From Dyadobacter sp. CECT 9275 (GTDB lineage: Bacteria > Bacteroidota > Bacteroidia > Cytophagales > Spirosomataceae), in NCBI RefSeq assembly GCF_907164905.1, contig NZ_CAJRAF010000002.1, forward strand, positions 3,478,501 through 3,542,500: a stretch of 64,000 nt of DNA, in the 5' to 3' direction. The translations under genes were made by a program, and so were the position numbers. Under the pieces are notes generated by a model. The model ran no database searches, was not told the origin of the DNA, and worked only from the letters and a program-made list of their open reading frames with translations. How positions within the stretch are numbered: position 1 is the stretch's first letter; every line of letters begins with the position of its first letter. This document shows positions 9,232-19,298 of the stretch, one piece after another.

Positions 9232-10299
9232 CTACACATATTTCGGATCCAGTTCCTTTGCCTCATTTACGAATTCCTTTACCTTTTGCTCATCCTCTTT
9301 TCGGCAGATCAGCAACACCCCGTCGTATTCGGCTACAATGAAGCCATCCAGCCCATTGATCACCACCAGCTTGTCTTTGGGTGTTTTGATGATCGAATTG
9401 GTTGTATTGTATAATAACAGGTTCCCGTCGGTAACATTCTGATTTTCATCTTTTTCGGATACTTCATAAAGCGATTTCCAGGTGCCCAGATCCGACCAGC
9501 CAAAACTGCTCAGCACCACATGGACGTTCTCTGCCTTTTCCATAATACCGTTGTCGATGGATATGCTTCCGCAATGCTGATAAGCTCTGCCGATAAACGC
9601 CTCTTCGGAATCCTGGTAGTAATGCGGAATCCCGCTCTCAAAAATTTCGGCGATATCCGGCTGGAACGATCCGATCGCCTTTTTAAAGGCGTTGATATTC
9701 CAGACAAAAATTCCGGCATTCCAGACAAAGTCTCCGCTTTCCAGAAATTTTATGGCCAAGTCCAGGTGTGGTTTTTCGGTAAACGATTTTACACGTTTGA
9801 TCGTGAGTTTATCAGGTATATACTGAATGTAACCATATCCCGTGTCGGGTCTTGTAGGCTGTATCCCCAGCGTCACCAGGATATCTTCGTTCCTGGTGGC
9901 ACCAAGTGCGATCCTGATGGTATCCTTAAAAGTTTCTTCTTTCAGAATGATATGATCGGCCGGAGCCACAACTACGTTAGCGGCCGGATCTCTGGCTGCT
10001 ATTTTGTAACACGCATAAGCAATACAGGGTGCTGTATTACGCCTGTGAGGTTCCAGCAGGATCTGGTCGTCCGTAAGGGCAGGCAGTTGCTCTTTCACCA
10101 GTTCCTTATATTCCTGACTTGTAACAATATATACATTTTCTACTGGGCAAACCCCCTCGAAACGATCAACCGTTTGTTGTAAAAGCGTTCGTCCCGTCCC
10201 CAAAACATCGTGAAACTGTTTTGGAAAGTTAGTCCTGCTAAATGGCCAGAACCTCGAACCCACTCCCCCAGCCATTATAATTACATACGTATTTTGCAT
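9232..10299 (-). CDS. mannose-1-phosphate guanylyltransferase
   Basis: A 355-residue nucleotidyltransferase making GDP-mannose for surface polysaccharide. The signature MAGGVGSRFWPFSR is at residues 9-22, followed by FPKQF, whose lysine is catalytic in this family; LVTLGIQPTRPDTGYGYI and FTEKP blocks follow. The start chosen is ATG at 10299, giving M-Q-N-T-Y-V-I; an in-frame ATG at 10323 would add eight residues. No isomerase domain is present, so it is the single-domain form. It stands alone between recF and the TonB receptor. Confidence 0.9.
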   Translation of the reverse strand: MQNTYVIIMAGGVGSRFWPFSRTNFPKQFHDVLGTGRTLLQQTVDRFEGVCPVENVYIVTSQEYKELVKEQLPALTDDQILLEPHRRNTAPCIAYACYKIAARDPAANVVVAPADHIILKEETFKDTIRIALGATRNEDILVTLGIQPTRPDTGYGYIQYIPDKLTIKRVKSFTEKPHLDLAIKFLESGDFVWNAGIFVWNINAFKKAIGSFQPDIAEIFESGIPHYYQDSEEAFIGRAYQHCGSISIDNGIMEKAENVHVVLSSFGWSDLGTWKSLYEVSEKDENQNVTDGNLLLYNTTNSIIKTPKDKLVVINGLDGFIVAEYDGVLLICRKEDEQKVKEFVNEAKELDPKYV

Positions 10300-10595
10300 T
10301 GTGGAAATATTTGTTGCTATCAAACCAATAATACAAAGCTAAACATTAAAGTTTTACCATCACTCCCTTCCCCATACCCTCAGCCTGCGAAAATCTATTT
10401 ATTCACTGACACTCCCGAAAAAAGTACCGATCAGGTATTGAACCGGGCAAAAGTTCTTCCCGTAATAACTTCCTAAATGATGCTGCATCCAACATTCCAC
10501 ATTTAAGTGATGATTCAAAGAAATTATTGAAATATAAGACGAATATTTTGTTAAAACATCTAACTTGCTGCGTACAACTTCAACAACTACCAACC
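10300..10595. other. divergent intergenic region
   Basis: About 296 bases between the guanylyltransferase and the TonB receptor. No RNA gene, strong hairpin or good TTTG/TANNTTTG promoter pair was found, although both genes must start from this stretch. Confidence 0.4.
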
Positions 10596-13500
10596 ATGTA
10601 TGCTACATTTTTAAAACTGCTGATGATCCTGCCACTGCTTCTGTTTGGCGGGCTGTCTTACGGACAAATAACGCTTACCGGTACCGTAACGGAAGAATCT
10701 ACAAATGAGCCGCTTATCGGAGTAAACCTTCAGATCAAAGGCAAAGTTATCGGGACAACAAGTAATGCACACGGTCATTTCAGTTTCACAAGTTCCACAC
10801 TACCTCCTTTCGTACTCGTCGTATCCTCGGTAGGGTTTGCAACCCAGGAAATAAATATTTCCGCCGGACAGACCAACGTTGACATCAAGATGAAGGAACA
10901 GGCCGTTCTGGGGCGGGAGCTGATTGTTTCAGCATCCAGGGTCGAAGAAAGTGTGATGAAGTCACCGGTTTCGATTGAGAAGATCGATATCCGGACCATT
11001 CGTGAGACGCCGCAGGCCTCCTTTTACGACGCGTTACAAAACCTGAAAGGTATTGAAATGAGTACCCAGTCGCTCACATTCCGGTCCGTAAGTACCAGGG
11101 GGTTTGGTGCCAACGGAAATACGCGGGTTGTTCAGATGATCGATGGCATGGATAACCAGGCACCAGGTCTGAACTTCCCAGTCGGCAACATTGCAGGTAT
11201 GCCGGAGCTGGATGTCGAAAGTGTGGAAGTACTTCCTGGCGCCGCCTCTGCGTTATACGGCCCCAATGCCATAAACGGCATCATCCTGATGAACAGCAAG
11301 TCGCCTTTTACCTATCAGGGATTGAGTGCTTATGGGAAAACCGGAATCATGTCTGCCTCTAACAGAGATCAAAAAAACACCCCTTTCTACGACTTCGGGA
11401 TCCGTTATGCCAAAGCTTTCAACAACAAAATAGCTTTTAAGGTAAACGCCTCCTATCTGACTGCAAAAGACTGGCAGGCAACAGATTACCGGGACCAAAG
11501 CCTGCTGAACGGCACTACGCTTGAAAACAATAATATGAACGTCATGAAAAATCCCAGGTATGACGGAGTCAATTATTTTGGTGATGCGGACGTAGGTGCA
11601 AATGTTTACAACGTATTGTATGCAAACGGGTTACCCGGAGATGGAACCAACGGCACTTCTGGTGCACTTGGAATTATTTATTCCACCAAAATTCCCCAGG
11701 CCGGGAATATTACGCTTCCTCAGCTGCTGGGCGGGCAAACCCCTCAGGACCAATTGCGGATTGCCCGGGATATATTTGGCAAAGTAGTTCCGCAGTATTA
11801 CCTCAGCGCACCCGGCTATGCAGAGAATTCACTTACCAACTATCCCGCCAAAAGCCTGAAACTGAATGCTTCCTTACATTACCGGATCAATGATAACATT
11901 GAAGCCATTCTGCAGGTCAATTGGGGGAAAGGTTCTGCCGTTTACACAGGCGCCGACCGTTACAACATCCAAAATTTTACCATAGGACAATACAAAGCCG
12001 AAATCCGTGGCAGCAATTTCTTTGTCAGGGCCTACACCACCCGCGAAAATTCGGGCGACGCCCATGCACTAGGTGTATTGGGAAGCCTGCTGAGCAAACG
12101 CTATCTTGAAGCCACGCTGGGTGCTGCTCTGCCCTCCTTTCTGAATACTGCCATTACCCAGTATGGAGGAGCACTTTTACAGGCCTACCAGACAGCACTC
12201 GCCGGAGGAACTCCACAGCAACAAGCTCTACAAATGGCGTATCAAACGGCTAACAATTATGCCACAGCCAATAATGTGCAGTGGATGAATACAGCAGTGG
12301 CACCCGCCGTAACCGCAGCCAACGGCCTATACCTGCCGGGAGGAAGTCAGTTTCAGTCCGCCATTTCCGAAATCAAAAAAGCACCTATCCCGAACGGTGC
12401 CAGGTTCCTGGACAAATCTAATCTGTATCATGCCGAACTGATGTACAATTTCAGCAAGATCATCAACCCCAAAACACTTGAGATTGTTGTAGGTGGTAAC
12501 TATCGCCAGTACGACCTCAATTCGGAAGGGACATTATTTGAAACACAGGATGGTACGCCGGAGGGAAAAGAATTTAATATCAATGAATACGGTGCCTATG
12601 CCCAAGGTTCAAAAAATTTCAACGACATTTTCAAACTGACTGCATCGGTCAGGTATGACAAAAACGAAAATTTCAAAGGACAGTTCAGTCCGCGGATTTC
12701 AGGGGTTCTTACAGTGGCCAGGGACCATAATTTCCGTTTATCCTTTCAGCGAGGATTCCGAATACCAACGACTCAGAATCAGTATATTAACCTCAATACT
12801 CCGACGGTCAGGCTGGTGGGAGGTCTGCCACTTTTCCGGGATAAGTACAACATGACGGGTAATCCGGTGTATGCGCAAACCGATATCACGCAGGCAGCAA
12901 TCCAGAACGGGACACTGAAACCGTATCAGTTTAAAGAATGGCAGCCTGAGCGCGTAGAAACTTACGAAATAGGATACAAAGGAGCCGTGGCCAATAAATT
13001 GTATGTCGACGCTTTTTATTATTACAACCGTTTTCTAAGCTTCGATGGCGTACAGGTAGTACTTCAGAAAAAAGATATGAATGGCCCCGTTACCGACTTG
13101 CTGGATCCCTCCAAAAGAAACGTATTCAGTTTTCCTGTTAATGCAGGACAGATCGTCAAAAATTCGGGATGGGGATTTGGTCTGGAGTATGTGCTCGGAA
13201 AAGGATACACCTTCAATGGAAATGTAACACAGAACATGCTGAATAACGGTAAAGAACTGAAACAGAATGACCCCTCTTTTGTTTCCTTTTTCAACTCTCC
13301 CAAATACCGGTTTAATCTGGGGCTTGCCAACAGGGATATTAACAGAACCGGCTGGGGTTTTGGCCTCACTTTCCGGTACCAGACCGAAATGGTATGGCAC
13401 GCTACTGTTGCCAGCATAGCCGCAAATCTTGCCGATCAAACGGTCATTCCTTCCTATTCAACCCTCGATGCACAGATCAGCAAAAAGATTTCATCCATCA

Positions 13501-13622
13501 AGTCGATCATCAAAGTGGGAGGCACTAACCTCACAGGGAAGTTGTATACCACCGGCTGGGCCAACCCATCCGTAGGAGCCATGTATTATGTATCTATTAC
13601 TTTTGACGAATTGCTGAATTAA
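10596..13622 (+). CDS. TonB-dependent outer-membrane receptor with carboxypeptidase-regulatory-like domain
   Basis: A 1008-residue outer-membrane importer. The ATG at 10596 gives a clean signal peptide (about residues 1-24, LLMILPLLLFGGLSYGQ). A carboxypeptidase D regulatory-like domain follows (residues about 26-105, TGTVTEESTNEPLIGVNLQI), then the plug (about 120-240, including IDGMDNQAPG and VLPGAASALYGPNAINGII) and a long beta-barrel ending near the C-terminus. There is no SusD-like neighbour, so it is not an obvious polysaccharide-utilisation pair; the ligand is unknown. It ends in a good terminator at the convergent junction with upp. Confidence 0.92.
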   Translation: MYATFLKLLMILPLLLFGGLSYGQITLTGTVTEESTNEPLIGVNLQIKGKVIGTTSNAHGHFSFTSSTLPPFVLVVSSVGFATQEINISAGQTNVDIKMKEQAVLGRELIVSASRVEESVMKSPVSIEKIDIRTIRETPQASFYDALQNLKGIEMSTQSLTFRSVSTRGFGANGNTRVVQMIDGMDNQAPGLNFPVGNIAGMPELDVESVEVLPGAASALYGPNAINGIILMNSKSPFTYQGLSAYGKTGIMSASNRDQKNTPFYDFGIRYAKAFNNKIAFKVNASYLTAKDWQATDYRDQSLLNGTTLENNNMNVMKNPRYDGVNYFGDADVGANVYNVLYANGLPGDGTNGTSGALGIIYSTKIPQAGNITLPQLLGGQTPQDQLRIARDIFGKVVPQYYLSAPGYAENSLTNYPAKSLKLNASLHYRINDNIEAILQVNWGKGSAVYTGADRYNIQNFTIGQYKAEIRGSNFFVRAYTTRENSGDAHALGVLGSLLSKRYLEATLGAALPSFLNTAITQYGGALLQAYQTALAGGTPQQQALQMAYQTANNYATANNVQWMNTAVAPAVTAANGLYLPGGSQFQSAISEIKKAPIPNGARFLDKSNLYHAELMYNFSKIINPKTLEIVVGGNYRQYDLNSEGTLFETQDGTPEGKEFNINEYGAYAQGSKNFNDIFKLTASVRYDKNENFKGQFSPRISGVLTVARDHNFRLSFQRGFRIPTTQNQYINLNTPTVRLVGGLPLFRDKYNMTGNPVYAQTDITQAAIQNGTLKPYQFKEWQPERVETYEIGYKGAVANKLYVDAFYYYNRFLSFDGVQVVLQKKDMNGPVTDLLDPSKRNVFSFPVNAGQIVKNSGWGFGLEYVLGKGYTFNGNVTQNMLNNGKELKQNDPSFVSFFNSPKYRFNLGLANRDINRTGWGFGLTFRYQTEMVWHATVASIAANLADQTVIPSYSTLDAQISKKISSIKSIIKVGGTNLTGKLYTTGWANPSVGAMYYVSITFDELLN

Positions 13623-13661
13623 TTTGATTAACAATCGAAAAAAGTAACGATTCCCAGTTAC

Positions 13662-13695
13662 AAGGGAGGCTGGGGCTCTGGCCTCCCTTTTATTT
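13662..13695 (+). terminator. terminator between the TonB receptor and upp
   Basis: A 9-bp perfect stem AAGGGAGGC/GCCTCCCTT followed by a T-rich tract on the plus strand, 39 bases after the receptor stop codon and overlapping the end of the convergent upp gene. Confidence 0.8.
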
Positions 13696-14334
13696 GGGCC
13701 CGAAGGAGAGATCTCCCGCATCACCCAGGCCGGGCACAATGTAATATTGTTCGTTTAATTTTTCATCCACAGCACCAAGCCACAGTCTGCATTGCGGCAT
13801 TCTGCTCTGAAGAAAATTGACTCCTTCCGCACTGGCTATCACCGCTGCGATATGCGTTTGAGAAGGAATACCAAAACGGAGCAAGGCGTGGTATACCTTT
13901 TCCAGCGACCTCCCCGTAGCAAGCATAGGATCCATGAGTATCAGTGTTTTACCGGTAAGGTCAGGGCTGGTGATGTAATCCATCTCCACCTCGAAATCAT
14001 CCTCGTCGCTGATATGATGCCCTCTGTATGCGCCGATAAAGGCATTGTCGGCGTGGTCAAAAATATTCAGGAAACCTTGGTGCAGTGGCAAACCTGCCCT
14101 GAGAATTGTACCCAGTACCACCGGCTGCAGCAAAGATCTCGACGAGGCTACTCCAAGTGGTGTTTCTACCTTTCCGGTACGAAAAGTAAGCGTTTTAGAA
14201 ATTTCGTAAGCCAGCAATTCTCCAATTCGTTCAATATTACGCCTAAACCGCATTCTGTCCTTCTGACTGTTGAAATCACGTAATTCGGCCAAATAGTGGT
14301 CAGCAATAGAAGGTTTTTGGGAAAGTAAATACAT
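13690..14334 (-). CDS. upp: uracil phosphoribosyltransferase
   Basis: A 214-residue pyrimidine-salvage enzyme converting uracil and PRPP to UMP. The PRPP-binding motif is in LILMDPMLATGRS near residues 133-145, and the uracil-binding C-terminal segment IVPGLGDAGDLSFGPK is intact to the last residue. Full family length. The final codons overlap the terminator of the convergent TonB receptor gene. It is divergent from the Wzi/RemB-like gene with 127 bases between. Confidence 0.95.
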   Translation of the reverse strand: MYLLSQKPSIADHYLAELRDFNSQKDRMRFRRNIERIGELLAYEISKTLTFRTGKVETPLGVASSRSLLQPVVLGTILRAGLPLHQGFLNIFDHADNAFIGAYRGHHISDEDDFEVEMDYITSPDLTGKTLILMDPMLATGRSLEKVYHALLRFGIPSQTHIAAVIASAEGVNFLQSRMPQCRLWLGAVDEKLNEQYYIVPGLGDAGDLSFGPK

Positions 14335-14461
14335 AACTTTAAGGGTTTTTTAGGCTCAACTATGCAAGATAATACAAATTCATTGACGTAATTTGAAACA
14401 TTTGTTTCCAGGATCGTCTGCAGGAATCCCAATATATGTGAAGAATCTACTTTTACAACCT

Positions 14462-16195
14462 ATGTATCAAAGATTTAAAGAGTGGTTGTCGTTTTTATTT
14501 TTCGTACTGATTGCAACAACTTTTACCCAGGCTCAAAGTTCTTTTATACCACTCAATGACGACTACTACCACCTGATCGACAGACTTGAAATAAAAAGAG
14601 GAAAACTTTCTGAGGGGTTTCATTCCAATGTAAAGCCTTTCGAAAGAAAGGCGGTAGTTGCTCTGACAGACTCCATCCTGAGGGAAGGTAATGTTAAATT
14701 AACCTCCAGGGACTGGGAAACCATTGACTATCTCCGCGAGGATAGCTGGGAATGGACGGGCGGTTCCGCTGCAACGGACTCTGTCAGGTATAACAAACTG
14801 GCCAGGCTTGGATGGAGGAAATCACTTCCGGACGGCCAAAAGAGAAAGTTTTGGGAACATGCCGCAGACCTTTACGGAAAACACAATAAAGACTGGGACC
14901 TTCATTTCAATTTTGTTACTACAAACTTCATCGGTAAAGACAATGACTCCGATACCAGCCGTACCTTGTGGTTCACTGGCCGGGGTGTGGAGATCAGGGG
15001 AATGATCAACGACAAGCTGGGATTTTATACTTTTGTTTCAGACAATCAGGGACGGTTTCCAAGGTATGTAAGGGACTTTTCACCGCAGTACAGCTTCCCG
15101 GGTGAGGGCCTGGCCAAGTACACCAAAAACCAGGGAACCGATTTTCTCTCCGCAAGGGGATATATCACTTTTCGTCCGCTAAAAAGTGTCAATGTAAAAT
15201 TCGGGCATGACTACAACGTGTTCGGAAGCGGTTACCGGTCTTTGATTTTATCGGATAACAGCAGCCCCTATCTCTTCCTGAGGCTGGATACCCAGCTGGG
15301 CCGTTTTCATTATACCAACCTGTGGACCAGCATGTTGGATAGTGACGTAAAGGATGGACTACGTGGCAAGAAATTCGGAGCCATTCACCATTTAAGTTTG
15401 AACCTGACCGACAAAATCAACCTTGGAATTTTTGAAGCGGAGGTATTCAGCAGGGATTCGGTCGGTGGTGGTTATGATCTTAACTATCTTAATCCGATTA
15501 TATTTTACAGATATATCGAGTCCTATATAGGAAGCCAGGACAATGCGCTGTTAGGACTGGATTTCAGATGGCTGGTAGGGAAAAAAGCTTCTATTTACAG
15601 TCAGTTCATTCTCGACGAATTCCTGACCAGGTATATGTTCAACGGCAGTAAGTCGTGGACCAACAAGTACAGCTTTCAGCTGGGTACAAAATACGTTGAC
15701 GCTTTCGGAATTCCCAACCTGGATATTCAGGCGGAATACAATCTGGTAAGGCCTTATACCTACTCCCACAAGGATTTGGGGCGCAACTATGCACATTACG
15801 GTCAGTCGCTCGCACACCCTTTGGGTGCCAATTTCAGAGAATTCGTTGGTATCGCACGTTACAAAGCTACTTCCCGGCTTTCTGTTTATGGTACATTGAT
15901 GTTTGCCTCGCAGGGCAGGGATTCTCTTTTCACCGACAGGAGTTTCGGAGGTGATGTCATGAAAAGCTATGAACTGAGGTACACAGATGAAGGAAATAAG
16001 CTGGGGCAGGGTATCTCCACTAAAACGGCTTCGCTGGATCTGAGGCTCTCTTATTCACTCGCACATAATTTATTTCTGGACGGACGCCTGCTTGTTCGCA
16101 ACGTAGCTTCACCAGAACCACGTTATGATGCCAGGACAAGTGTATTTTCGCTGGCTATTCGTTATAACATGGCTTACCGGCAACAGACTTACTGA
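14462..16195 (+). CDS. outer-membrane beta-barrel protein, RemB/Wzi-like (capsule-assembly family)
   Basis: A 577-residue exported protein. Starting at ATG 14462 gives a signal peptide ending in ATTFTQAQS (about residues 1-24); the frame stays open upstream to a TTG at 14393, which would put a non-typical tail before the signal peptide. The mature part alternates aromatic strands like an 18-stranded barrel, with GRGVEIRGMINDKLGFYTFVS-type and FGHDYNVFGSGYRSL segments seen in the Wzi capsule-assembly and Flavobacterium RemB group. Role in surface polysaccharide or gliding is inferred by family resemblance; no gliding genes are adjacent. Confidence 0.6.
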   Translation: MYQRFKEWLSFLFFVLIATTFTQAQSSFIPLNDDYYHLIDRLEIKRGKLSEGFHSNVKPFERKAVVALTDSILREGNVKLTSRDWETIDYLREDSWEWTGGSAATDSVRYNKLARLGWRKSLPDGQKRKFWEHAADLYGKHNKDWDLHFNFVTTNFIGKDNDSDTSRTLWFTGRGVEIRGMINDKLGFYTFVSDNQGRFPRYVRDFSPQYSFPGEGLAKYTKNQGTDFLSARGYITFRPLKSVNVKFGHDYNVFGSGYRSLILSDNSSPYLFLRLDTQLGRFHYTNLWTSMLDSDVKDGLRGKKFGAIHHLSLNLTDKINLGIFEAEVFSRDSVGGGYDLNYLNPIIFYRYIESYIGSQDNALLGLDFRWLVGKKASIYSQFILDEFLTRYMFNGSKSWTNKYSFQLGTKYVDAFGIPNLDIQAEYNLVRPYTYSHKDLGRNYAHYGQSLAHPLGANFREFVGIARYKATSRLSVYGTLMFASQGRDSLFTDRSFGGDVMKSYELRYTDEGNKLGQGISTKTASLDLRLSYSLAHNLFLDGRLLVRNVASPEPRYDARTSVFSLAIRYNMAYRQQTY

Positions 16196-16246
16196 CAACT
16201 ACATTTTAAAAGATCCTGGTCTTTTAAAAAATATCTGTTCATTCAC

Positions 16247-17122
16247 ATGACTTCAACAATTGAAACCGACCCACATCAGATCAAGGATTTAATTCACCTG
16301 GCACTGCTGGAAGACATCGGTGACGGAGATCATTCTTCTTTATCCTGTGTACCCGAAGGTGCTACAAAAAGGGCCCGTTTGCTCGTAAAACAAGACGGTA
16401 TACTGGCCGGTGTGGAAGTAGCCCTGATTATTTTTGAAGAAACCGCCAGACAATATGGCCACAAACCGCTTGAAATTAAAGTGTTACTTCCAGACGGTTC
16501 CGAAGTCAAAAAGGGCGACGTGGTATTAACGGCTGAAGGAAGCGCCAGACTGATCCTGAAAGCGGAGAGGCTGGTACTGAACATCATGCAGAGAATGAGC
16601 GGTATTGCAACCTATACACGCCAGATGGCGGCGCTGGTCAGCGATTTACCTGTAAAGCTGCTCGATACACGCAAAACCACTCCCAATTTCCGGCTGTTTG
16701 AAAAAATGGCAACAAAAATCGGAGGGGCCGTCAACCATCGGATGGGACTCTACGACATGATCATGCTAAAAGATAACCATGTTGATTATGCGGGTGGGAT
16801 AGAACAGGCCATTCTGAGAAGCAATGAATATCGGAAAAAAACGGGAAAGTCGCTTAAGATCGAAATAGAAACCAGGAATCTGAACGAGGTAGACGAGGTA
16901 TTGAGAGTGGGGAAAGTGGATATCATCATGCTGGATAATTTTAACCTGGCAGATTTAAGCGAAGCCGTGAAGCGGATCGCAGGAAGATTTGAAACCGAAG
17001 CATCGGGAAACATTACAGAAAAAACACTTCGTGAAGTAGCGCTTACGGGCGTCGACGGGGTTTCGAGCGGTGCACTCACACACCAGGCCCGAAGCCTTGA
17101 CCTGAGCCTGAAGGCCTTCTGA
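16247..17122 (+). CDS. nadC: nicotinate-nucleotide pyrophosphorylase (carboxylating)
   Basis: A 291-residue quinolinate phosphoribosyltransferase of de novo NAD synthesis, converting quinolinate and PRPP to nicotinate mononucleotide. Motifs include LLEDIGDGDHSS near residue 24, LNIMQRMSGIATYT near 115, LDTRKTTPNFR near 142 and MIMLKDNH near 173, all family hallmarks. No nadA or nadB is adjacent. It is followed 22 bases later by a helix-hairpin-helix membrane-associated gene on the same strand. Confidence 0.95.
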   Translation: MTSTIETDPHQIKDLIHLALLEDIGDGDHSSLSCVPEGATKRARLLVKQDGILAGVEVALIIFEETARQYGHKPLEIKVLLPDGSEVKKGDVVLTAEGSARLILKAERLVLNIMQRMSGIATYTRQMAALVSDLPVKLLDTRKTTPNFRLFEKMATKIGGAVNHRMGLYDMIMLKDNHVDYAGGIEQAILRSNEYRKKTGKSLKIEIETRNLNEVDEVLRVGKVDIIMLDNFNLADLSEAVKRIAGRFETEASGNITEKTLREVALTGVDGVSSGALTHQARSLDLSLKAF

Positions 17123-17144
17123 GCCTTAAACCCCCAACAAGCGT

Positions 17145-19262
17145 ATGCAAATACTTTTAAAGCTGGCATACGCTTTTTCTCCTGCGGAATACCTTGCTTC
17201 TGCGTTTATTTTTTGCTGTATCTTCTTCCCTGCTTCATTAAAAGCGCAGGAGCCACCCCGGCCTGAAATTGATATCAATACCTTCATTCAGAACCTCCTG
17301 CCAATTCCAACAGAAGATGCGGATTATACAGATGTGTATGAAGCTCTTTTTCAGCTGTACACCAATCCGCTAGACCTTAATCAAGCCACTCGTGACGAGT
17401 TATCCGCGGTTTTTGTATTATCAGAAATTCAGCTAAATGCATTTATCGATTACAGGGAAAAATCAGGGGCCCTGCTCTCTCTTTATGAGCTACAGGCCAT
17501 CCCCGGCTTTGACCTTACAACCATTGGCAAGCTGCTTCCATTTGTGACCGTTGAGCCACGGCAAATCACACTGAGAGAATCCTTCAAGAATCCTACCCAG
17601 CATTTTCTGCTGCTGCGTTCAGCAAAGTTACTGGAGCAACAGAAGGGATATTCCTCTTTGGACTCTACTTCACGGTCGGCCACCCGGTATGCCGGTAAAC
17701 CATGGAACGGTTATGCCAGATACCGTTATGCCCGCGCCGGAGTTTACAGCCTGGGTTTCACTTTTGAGAAAGACGGAGGAGAAGTTTTTTGGGACTGGAA
17801 GCCTAAGAACCAGATTTTCGGGATCGATTTTACTTCCTTTCATGCCCAGATTATGAACAGGGGGCAGCTTAAAAACTTAATCATTGGTGACTTTCAGATG
17901 CAGGCTGGGCAGGGCTTGGTGATGGCAGCCGGCTTTTCACTGGGGAAAGGCTCCGAGGTGATCCGGACGACGTATCGTAGTACTCTGGGACTCAAACCTT
18001 ACACTTCTGTTCTGGAAGCCAATTTTTTCCGTGGCATGGCAGCCACTTTTGCCTTTCACAGCCAATTGGAAATGACAACCTTTTACTCCCTTACCCGCCG
18101 TGACGCCAGTCTGGATAATACAGCGGATGATCCAGACGCGGTTGTTGTTTCCTCCCTGCTGGTTTCGGGGTACCATCGTACGGCTGCCGAGCGTGCCAAA
18201 CACGGAACCATTCCTGAACAAAATGCAGGGCTACATTTTATTTATAAAATGCCCTCCCATAACGGCCAGCTGGGACTTACGATACTAAATACCCACTACG
18301 GAACTTCACTCCGCAAAAAAGATGTACCCTATAACCGCTTTGAATTCACAGGCAACAATAACCTGATCTTTGGTTTACACGGTGATTATCACTGGCAGAA
18401 TTTCCATTTTTTTGGTGAAGCCGCACGCTCCCAGAGCGGAGGTACCGGGGCTGTCGGCGGATGGATAGCTGGCCTAGGGAAGACGCTGGATTTCACCATG
18501 TTGTTTCGCCGCTACGATAAAGATTTCCACTCCCAGTATGGAAACGCTCTGGCAGAAGCGACCCGCCCTATCAACGAAACCGGTATGTACTGGGGACTTC
18601 GTTATATGCCGAACCGGAAATGGCAGTTCAGCGGGTTTTATGATTACTTCAGATTCCCCTGGCTGAAGTATCAGGTGAATGCCCCGTCGGACGGTCATGA
18701 TATTTTTCTTCATTCCTTATGGAAACCCAGCAAAAAATTGAACACCTATTTGCTGTTTCATGAAAAACACAAACAGCGAAATGCCCCGGAAAGTGATGCT
18801 AATGTTATTCCGGTGGTCAACTCGGTCAGGCGGACAATTATGTTTAATCTTGAATATGAAATACCGCTGAAGTATGCTATCCGGACACGTGTTCAATATG
18901 GTGACCTCCGTTATGAAGGCGGCTCCAAATCAGCAGGTTTTACTGTAGTTCAGGACGTCACCCGGCATTTTCCAAAATTTGAAATCAGTGCCCGGATTGC
19001 CTTTTTCAAAACAGACAATTATGATTCGCGCCAGTATGTTTACGAAAAAGATATGTTATACGCCTTTACCATTCCTGCATATTACGATACAGGAACGCGG
19101 CATTACCTGATCTTGAAATATAATCTGTCCAAAAAAATGAAAGTCTGGGTTCGCTGGTCGCAAACCAGGTACAGTAATCTGGAAAAAATCAGTTCGGGAC
19201 TCAGTGAGATTCAGGGAGATACCCGAAGTGAAGTAAAAATGCAGATGATGTATCAGTTTTGA
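17145..19262 (+). CDS. exported helix-hairpin-helix domain protein with beta-barrel-like C-terminus
   Basis: A 705-residue protein with an N-terminal hydrophobic signal (about residues 10-35, ending SLKAQ). Residues about 70-125 form ComEA-like helix-hairpin-helix repeats: LDLNQATRDELSAVFVLSE then LYELQAIPGFDLTTIGKLLPF. The remaining 550 residues are aromatic-rich alternating strands (for instance FTFEKDGGEVFWDWKP and FFGEAARSQSGG) that look like an outer-membrane barrel. ComEA-type HhH motifs usually bind DNA, but an HhH-barrel protein of this kind has no assigned function I can name. It lies 22 bases downstream of nadC and 36 before recQ, so a nadC-HhH-recQ unit is possible. Confidence 0.7.
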   Translation: MQILLKLAYAFSPAEYLASAFIFCCIFFPASLKAQEPPRPEIDINTFIQNLLPIPTEDADYTDVYEALFQLYTNPLDLNQATRDELSAVFVLSEIQLNAFIDYREKSGALLSLYELQAIPGFDLTTIGKLLPFVTVEPRQITLRESFKNPTQHFLLLRSAKLLEQQKGYSSLDSTSRSATRYAGKPWNGYARYRYARAGVYSLGFTFEKDGGEVFWDWKPKNQIFGIDFTSFHAQIMNRGQLKNLIIGDFQMQAGQGLVMAAGFSLGKGSEVIRTTYRSTLGLKPYTSVLEANFFRGMAATFAFHSQLEMTTFYSLTRRDASLDNTADDPDAVVVSSLLVSGYHRTAAERAKHGTIPEQNAGLHFIYKMPSHNGQLGLTILNTHYGTSLRKKDVPYNRFEFTGNNNLIFGLHGDYHWQNFHFFGEAARSQSGGTGAVGGWIAGLGKTLDFTMLFRRYDKDFHSQYGNALAEATRPINETGMYWGLRYMPNRKWQFSGFYDYFRFPWLKYQVNAPSDGHDIFLHSLWKPSKKLNTYLLFHEKHKQRNAPESDANVIPVVNSVRRTIMFNLEYEIPLKYAIRTRVQYGDLRYEGGSKSAGFTVVQDVTRHFPKFEISARIAFFKTDNYDSRQYVYEKDMLYAFTIPAYYDTGTRHYLILKYNLSKKMKVWVRWSQTRYSNLEKISSGLSEIQGDTRSEVKMQMMYQF

Positions 19263-19298
19263 GTAACTATTTTTGCAGCACTTTTGAAATCCCGCATC

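Noticed and set aside
13035..13439. A 134-codon open frame antisense to the TonB receptor
   Set aside because: It lies wholly within the receptor gene and shows no motif.
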